Origin: Prolixibacteraceae bacterium UBA6029
Lineage (GTDB): Bacteria > Bacteroidota > Bacteroidia > Bacteroidales > Prolixibacteraceae
Direction: 5' to 3'
NCBI GenBank assembly: GCA_002429385.1
Contig: DIZL01000062.1
Coordinates: 6,957-44,163 of the forward strand
DNA length: 37,207 nucleotides
In this document: one piece after another, positions 32,414 to 37,207 of the stretch
How the letters are laid out: every line of letters begins with the position of its first letter
Numbering within the stretch: position 1 is the stretch's first letter
Made by a program: the position numbers and the translations under genes
Notes under the pieces: generated by a model
What the model was told of the DNA's origin: nothing
Seen by the model: the letters and a program-made list of their open reading frames with translations, nothing else
Database searches by the model: none

Positions 32414-35400
32414 TTACTTCTTAATAATCTTTTGGATATCAAGATTCTGTTCGCCGTTAGATATTACAAAGATGTAAATACCTGCTGGTTGAGCAGTAAG
32501 AGAAACGTATTCAGTTGAACTATTAACAATTACGTCGCGAAGAGTTACACCTACAGCGTTCAATACCCGAACCCTGTTTCCTTTGGCAAGACCGTTGATG
32601 ATTACCCGATCCGTTGTTGGATTTGGATACATCACAACCGATGATTTAGGTGCAGGAGCAACTCCTACAGTGAAGTTAACGCTATAGGTAGCCGTGGTCA
32701 AACCGTCAGCGGCTGTAACGATAAGTTTGTCGTCAACATTAATATTACCTGTAACAACTGCACCGTTACTGTCCACAACTTTCAGCGTAGCGCCAAATGA
32801 TGGATACAGTAAATTGGTGAATTCACCTACTGATGTTTGGTTTGCTAATCCGGTAACTGCAATGTTGAATTTTACCTGGTCAATTGCATAGTTGTCAGAA
32901 ACTACATAAGCCAGATAAGTAACTGCATTGTATCTAAGCATGGAGAAGTAATACACTTTTTTTGTAATCCCGTCAGCAGCAGTAACCATCAGTTTATCAT
33001 CCTGGTAAATAGTTCCCATACTGCGAACAAAACCACCTTTGTCGTAAACGGTTACGTTTGCTCCGGGAGCAGGAGTAACATTGCTGAACAACTCGGCAAC
33101 TGTAGTTCCGCCTGGAATATACTGAATCAATGATGCAAACTGGTCAACACTGTATACATCAGAGGTTATGTATGCATCACTTGGATTTGATGTAGGAGTG
33201 AGCTGATAGGTAATATTAGTTACCCCATTTTCAGCAACAACTTTAAAATAAACCGCATCCGTAGCAATAGAATTTACATACAATGTATCAAAGTTTAGCT
33301 TCACAAGAGACATGTATGCGTCATTGGCATCAGTCATGGTCATTGAAGCTCCTGCCGGAACAGTTATACCTGCAACTACAGTCTTAAGCAGTGTACCCTG
33401 GGCGAATCCGCCTACAGTACCTGTTGCACCTGTTGTCGTAATCGTATAAGTAGACGAAGTCAGGGTTGCATCTGAACTTAAACCGTTGTCAGTTACATCA
33501 AGGATATATTTTGATGTGTTTGTACTGTCGGCTGAAAGAACAATCAAAGTATCGCCTTTACTTACTGCATTGGCATCAGGAATAAGAAGTCCGGTTGAGG
33601 CTGATTTTACTTTCAGCACCTGTAGTGCATTGGCTTTGATGATGTTGGCATAGAATCCGCTAACGGTCGTACCTGTAGTTAACCCTTTAATGGTTTCCTT
33701 CATACTGTATCCGGGGCTTACTTTGTAAGTTGTAGAAGAAACAGTTGATCTGTAAATGGTTATTTCGTCCAGGGTAACCGAACCGATACCGGTACAAATG
33801 GCAAGGTCAGTCCAAGGCCATCCAAGATTTTGATTGTTATAATCAGCTGGTCTTTGATGTGTCCATTCACTATTAGCATCTGTTGTTCCAAATGATCCGT
33901 TTGGTAGTGGGTTACCTTTGTAAATACTTGGTTTTCTGGTGAATCCCACTTCCTGTGATCCTGCATCATATCCGCCGATTTTCCAGTTGTTTCCATCAAG
34001 TCCACCAAATTGATCAATTATTTTAAAGTCGTTTTTGTTAGTGGCAGCTTTTAAACCGTTCTTAACAGAGTCGTTTAATATTTTATAAAGAACGACCACA
34101 TTGTTACACCAAATACCTGCAAGGTTTTTCCCGTTTATAGCTTCATTCCATGGATTGCTTAATTTAAGATAGCCGGGAACATTGGTTGGAACCTGACCAA
34201 AGTTGATATCTACTTGATTTATAACGGGGTATTTATTGGCAGTGAGCCAACCATTGCAATTGGTAATTTGTGCCATCACGAATACATCCTGTGGGTAAAC
34301 AATTGAATTGACTGCCGGGTCAGAAACTGCCATACGTGGCTGAACTGCCCAGGTAGCCTCATCCTGCCATTTTTTACCGGGAATATATTTCATATATCTG
34401 TTTGCCCAGTCGCCGGTACTACCGATAGTATTTGCATTGTACCAGCTGAAAGCATTCGGTTCTGTAGCATAAGCTGAGGCAAGCATATAGTTGCTCAAAT
34501 CTATTATCTCTGTTCCAGGGTTTGCGATTTCAATAAAAGTGGACGACCAATCTGAATGGAATACAAATTGTGAGATAAATGGTTCTGCACTATAAGGCTG
34601 CACATTCGAGAAGTCTTTTTCTTTATCGAAACGAACTGTGTAATTACTAATTACTGTGTCGTTTTCGGCTGTAACTGTGAAAGTTACAGTACGGTCAGCA
34701 ACCGATCCTGACAGAGTTTTAGCCCTGTTAACAACTACTTTTGATGTGAGTGACTGTTTTTTAAATATTAATGCAGGAATTCCATCATAGTCAAGTGGAA
34801 CTTGTACTATATAAGTTTTATTTGAAGAACTAAATGCAGGAATTGTATCACCTTTCCAACCAAGACTTGCTGCAATATCGCCTTTAAATGATGCTGGTAT
34901 ATCCGGCCATGTGATTGAAGACAATAAAGCATTTGCTCCGGGAACATATTTTTCCAGTTTCAGGTAATAATCCTTTGTTTTGCCACTTGCAGAAGTTACA
35001 CTCAAAATATCGCCTTTTTGCAAGTCAGGTTGAGCAGTGCCACTTTGATATTTGATTTTCCAGCTTGCGTTTGGCGCTTTTTCCAGATATTTATACAAAG
35101 TATCTACACGGATAGCAAAACCCAGGTTGGTGATAGAGTCAATCGGACTTACACCATTGGTAACACGCATGTTTCCGAATGCTCCTGGATGTGTATTGCT
35201 ATGTCCATTTTTGAAATTGATGGCGCATTTTGGGATCACAATATTGTCATCGACAGTTGCGGGTGAAACGGTGATGGCGAATTTTTTAATGGTTACAATA
35301 TCACCACAAGCATAAACCACTAAAGTATCACCGGTACGTGCTGAAAGATAAACAGAGTCTTCAGCATTTTTAGAATATTTATATCCCCATGCTAAACCAG

Positions 35401-36400
35401 GAGTTTTTTTGAATTGGAACATAAGTGAGTCACCTTTTCTTACTCCCCAAGGTACAGTAATCGTGTTTTTGTCGAGATCAGCAATTGTTTTAGCTGTTTT
35501 TGCAACCAGGGTATTTGCATCGAATGTAGCATTTACCTGATTTCCTGCAGTCCAAAATACAGCAGTCCATGGCTCAGTACCCCATTCGTCCCATTTTCCG
35601 GGTATATTAACAGGAATCCATTCAGAATCAGAAAAGTCAACACCTCTACCTGTATTAAAGTCAAGGTTTCCTGTTTTTACTGAATTTCTACGGATCAAAA
35701 CACAATCAGATGTTCCGTTTACAACACCTGCAACACTACTAGGATCACCAGTATTGGTATTGTCAGATTCGCCGAAAACACCACCAACCTGGTCAATTAC
35801 TGCAGAGTCGGGTAACTGAGTATCAGGATTAATAAAATGATGTCTCAGGAACCAGGTTTCTCTACCGCCCCAACAATTCAAAACATTCCAGTTGGTTGAT
35901 ACACTGTCACCTTTGTGTGGCTGTACGGTATATTCCGGAATATGAAGTACCATGTCGGAAATTGAAGAAACCTTTTGAGTCTTAGGGTCAGCATAATAGA
36001 ATTCTTTTCTGGTAACTCTTTCACGATAATTGGCAGGATCTTTTTTCCAGAATTTAGGATTGAAATCTGATGCGGCTGAAATAAGGAATGATTTTCCCGG
36101 AGCCAACATCTTGTCAGTTGCAGACAACCTCATGTACTTTGGGAAACCGGGAGCTGCCATGTACTGTGGCCAAGGTGAAGCGATCGGTCTGGCGTCCCAT
36201 GCACCAAGAATAGTAAATTCAAAGTCCTTAAGGTTCACGGTTTCGTCACCCATGTTGGTAAGTTCAAAATAGGCATCCTCAGTGGTGTTCATCTGTGCCT
36301 CCGTGATGACCAAATGTGTGTAGGGCAAAGTGGTCTGTGCATTGGTCCATGCACTCCAACCCACCACTACAAGAAACAGAAGTAAAAGTTTCAATTTCAT
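32414..36400 (-). CDS. Large surface protein with two lamin-tail domains, repeats and T9SS tail
   Basis: A 1328-residue secreted protein. Signal peptide 1-21 (WTNAQTT). Two lamin-tail-like (LTD) modules are visible: about 24-270 (LVITEAQMNTTEDAYFELTNMG) and about 605-850 (ISQFVFHSDWSSTFIEIANPG). Between them lie beta-rich linkers ending in DILSVTSASGKTKDYYL. After 880 come four modules of about 80-95 residues that end alike: KGDTLIVLSADSTNTSKY (948-965), YFKVVAENGVTNITY (1051-1065), DDKLMVTAADGITKKVY (1134-1150) and DDKLIVTAADGLTTATYS (1223-1240); the last two share GGTTVAELF / QTSVGEFTN and GANVTVYDKGG / GATLKVVDSNG. Type A sorting domain at about 1252-1328 (VMYPNPTTDRVII). No catalytic motif. 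A surface adhesin or scaffold is inferred. Confidence 0.8.
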   Translation of the reverse strand: MKLKLLLLFLVVVGWSAWTNAQTTLPYTHLVITEAQMNTTEDAYFELTNMGDETVNLKDFEFTILGAWDARPIASPWPQYMAAPGFPKYMRLSATDKMLAPGKSFLISAASDFNPKFWKKDPANYRERVTRKEFYYADPKTQKVSSISDMVLHIPEYTVQPHKGDSVSTNWNVLNCWGGRETWFLRHHFINPDTQLPDSAVIDQVGGVFGESDNTNTGDPSSVAGVVNGTSDCVLIRRNSVKTGNLDFNTGRGVDFSDSEWIPVNIPGKWDEWGTEPWTAVFWTAGNQVNATFDANTLVAKTAKTIADLDKNTITVPWGVRKGDSLMFQFKKTPGLAWGYKYSKNAEDSVYLSARTGDTLVVYACGDIVTIKKFAITVSPATVDDNIVIPKCAINFKNGHSNTHPGAFGNMRVTNGVSPIDSITNLGFAIRVDTLYKYLEKAPNASWKIKYQSGTAQPDLQKGDILSVTSASGKTKDYYLKLEKYVPGANALLSSITWPDIPASFKGDIAASLGWKGDTIPAFSSSNKTYIVQVPLDYDGIPALIFKKQSLTSKVVVNRAKTLSGSVADRTVTFTVTAENDTVISNYTVRFDKEKDFSNVQPYSAEPFISQFVFHSDWSSTFIEIANPGTEIIDLSNYMLASAYATEPNAFSWYNANTIGSTGDWANRYMKYIPGKKWQDEATWAVQPRMAVSDPAVNSIVYPQDVFVMAQITNCNGWLTANKYPVINQVDINFGQVPTNVPGYLKLSNPWNEAINGKNLAGIWCNNVVVLYKILNDSVKNGLKAATNKNDFKIIDQFGGLDGNNWKIGGYDAGSQEVGFTRKPSIYKGNPLPNGSFGTTDANSEWTHQRPADYNNQNLGWPWTDLAICTGIGSVTLDEITIYRSTVSSTTYKVSPGYSMKETIKGLTTGTTVSGFYANIIKANALQVLKVKSASTGLLIPDANAVSKGDTLIVLSADSTNTSKYILDVTDNGLSSDATLTSSTYTITTTGATGTVGGFAQGTLLKTVVAGITVPAGASMTMTDANDAYMSLVKLNFDTLYVNSIATDAVYFKVVAENGVTNITYQLTPTSNPSDAYITSDVYSVDQFASLIQYIPGGTTVAELFSNVTPAPGANVTVYDKGGFVRSMGTIYQDDKLMVTAADGITKKVYYFSMLRYNAVTYLAYVVSDNYAIDQVKFNIAVTGLANQTSVGEFTNLLYPSFGATLKVVDSNGAVVTGNINVDDKLIVTAADGLTTATYSVNFTVGVAPAPKSSVVMYPNPTTDRVIINGLAKGNRVRVLNAVGVTLRDVIVNSSTEYVSLTAQPAGIYIFVISNGEQNLDIQKIIKK

Positions 36401-36502
36401 AATGATTAATTTTAAATTAAGTAATTGTCAAAAAATAATAACGTTTTATTAATGTGATTCCATTCAAAAATACTTTTTTATTGAGTTCAATGACATTTAT
36501 TT

Positions 36503-36532
36503 CAAAGGTAAGAATGTAAAGAATCTTTCAAA
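36503..36532 (-). promoter_or_regulatory. Bacteroidota-type promoter of the lamin-tail gene
   Basis: On the minus strand TACCTTTG (36510 down to 36503) fits the -7 box TAnnTTTG, and TTTG (36532 to 36529) stands 18 bases upstream as a -33 box. Transcription would start near 36497, giving a leader of about 95 bases. It is the most complete promoter in the window. Confidence 0.6.
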
Positions 36533-37130
36533 GATAACAGAAATCAACCATGATTGGTCTATTTCATATCATATATTAATCGTAATCAGTGTAATTTGTG
36601 GTTTTAAAATGATTATACGGCCATGTAAATATACTTCTTTCATTTGTTATACATTTGAATTTGTGTGATTTAATTGGGTTAAAACCGTCGAATTTCCTAT
36701 TTACTAACACAATTCTAAATTTTAAACGTAAAAATAAATCTTTTCTTATTTAAAAAACAGGTAATATGTCAGGAAAATATAACATTTAAACTTTCTATTT
36801 CCAATGGTTTTGAAAGACTGTAAATGGATTTACTGAATCCTAAAATCAAAAATAATACTCTTTTGGCTTATTCTTCCTTCTCATAAGCACATAAGTAATA
36901 GAAACATTTTAATGTCGTATTTTATCTGAAAATGAATACTGATAAATTCTTTCACCGCGGCTTTTATTCTTGTTGTTCAATTTACTTCTATCCTGCTGAT
37001 ACCCTGGGTACTCGGGGCTATTTTTTAGGTGCGTAGCATTGGAAGTATGGTGGCAAAAGTGCAGTGAGTTAGAAATAGTTATAATCTCCTGTTCCAGTGT
37101 TGTATTGAAAAGGAATTGCCTGTTTCCACT
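36533..37130. other. Non-coding A/T-rich stretch
   Basis: About 600 bases between the promoter at 36503-36532 and the right-end array hold no reading frame of note. The DNA is strongly A/T-rich apart from a short GC-rich spot near 37001-37020 (ATACCCTGGGTACTCGGGG), which loosely resembles the 11-bp units at 12285-12317. No RNA gene or stem-loop was recognised. Confidence 0.5.
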
Positions 37131-37207
37131 TTCATACCACTTTCATACCACTGTCATACCACTTTCAGTACAAATACGTAACAAATTCGAATCAAATACG
37201 TAACAAA
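37131..37207 (-). repeat. 11-bp tandem array, right end (inverted copy)
   Basis: Read on the minus strand from the window end: TTTGTTACGTA, TTTGATTCGAA, TTTGTTACGTA, TTTGTACTGAA, AGTGGTATGAC, AGTGGTATGAA, AGTGGTATGAA. It repeats the order and phase of the left-end array at 1-93, including the junction unit TTTGTACTGAA, in opposite orientation. Unit numbers differ and the TTTG units are partly different in sequence. Confidence 0.85.

Noticed and set aside
1..37207. Large transposon with the end arrays as terminal inverted repeats
   Set aside because: No transposase, recombinase or target-site duplication is visible, and a contig break at a dispersed repeat explains the ends more simply.

Overview
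The window is a fragment of a Bacteroidota genome, most likely a fermentative member of the Bacteroidales or Marinilabiliales. Three things point there: C-terminal Por/T9SS sorting domains on six secreted proteins, promoters of the TAnnTTTG type, and a SusE/SusF-free cluster of secreted glycoside hydrolases beside an [FeFe] hydrogenase. No rRNA, tRNA, CRISPR array, transposase or phage gene was seen. Both window ends carry the same 11-bp tandem array in opposite orientation, so the window may be a whole contig whose assembly stopped at a dispersed repeat (inference).

Left part (about 1-6.2 kb): a small exported outer-membrane-like protein, a YbjJ-type MFS permease, a leftward five-gene operon (two SRPBCC proteins, DoxX, VOC/PhnB-like protein, RibD-C/DHFR-like reductase), and a divergent 2-dehydropantoate 2-reductase. 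The divergent region holds two palindromes that look like operators.

Middle (6.3-11.8 kb): a leftward hydC-hydB-hydA operon for a multimeric [FeFe] hydrogenase. Its HydB subunit is unusual: a NuoF-type NADH/FMN module is fused to a full GltD/NfnL-type NADPH/FAD module. The complex could therefore couple NADH, NADPH, ferredoxin and H2. The hydrogenase has TSCSPGW at its first H-cluster loop, with Ser where many enzymes have the proton-relay Cys.

Right part (12.6-36.4 kb): twelve leftward genes for exported proteins, mostly glycoside hydrolases: GH43-CBM6, a clan-A arabinofuranosidase-like enzyme, GH2, GH26, a GH30-like enzyme, CBM35-GH26, a DUF1349-like lectin fold, a GH5 mannanase, a CBM4/9 protein with a GH101/129-like body, a GH5 endoglucanase, GH44, and a 1328-residue lamin-tail-domain surface protein. 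Two GH26 enzymes, a mannanase-like GH5 and a GH2 suggest beta-mannan or glucomannan as main target; GH44, cellulase-like GH5 and GH43 add glucan and side-chain or xylan activity. Six proteins carry a T9SS sorting domain (surface or secreted) and six do not (probably periplasmic), which suggests cutting in two compartments. No SusC/SusD pair or regulator is present. Genes from GH44 to GH43 may form one transcription unit of about 20 kb closed by a strong hairpin at 12523-12563.

The intergenic spaces are filled by short tandem arrays with strict 7-, 9- or 11-bp register. They often abut or contain stop codons, and one supplies the C-terminal tail of the GH5 mannanase.
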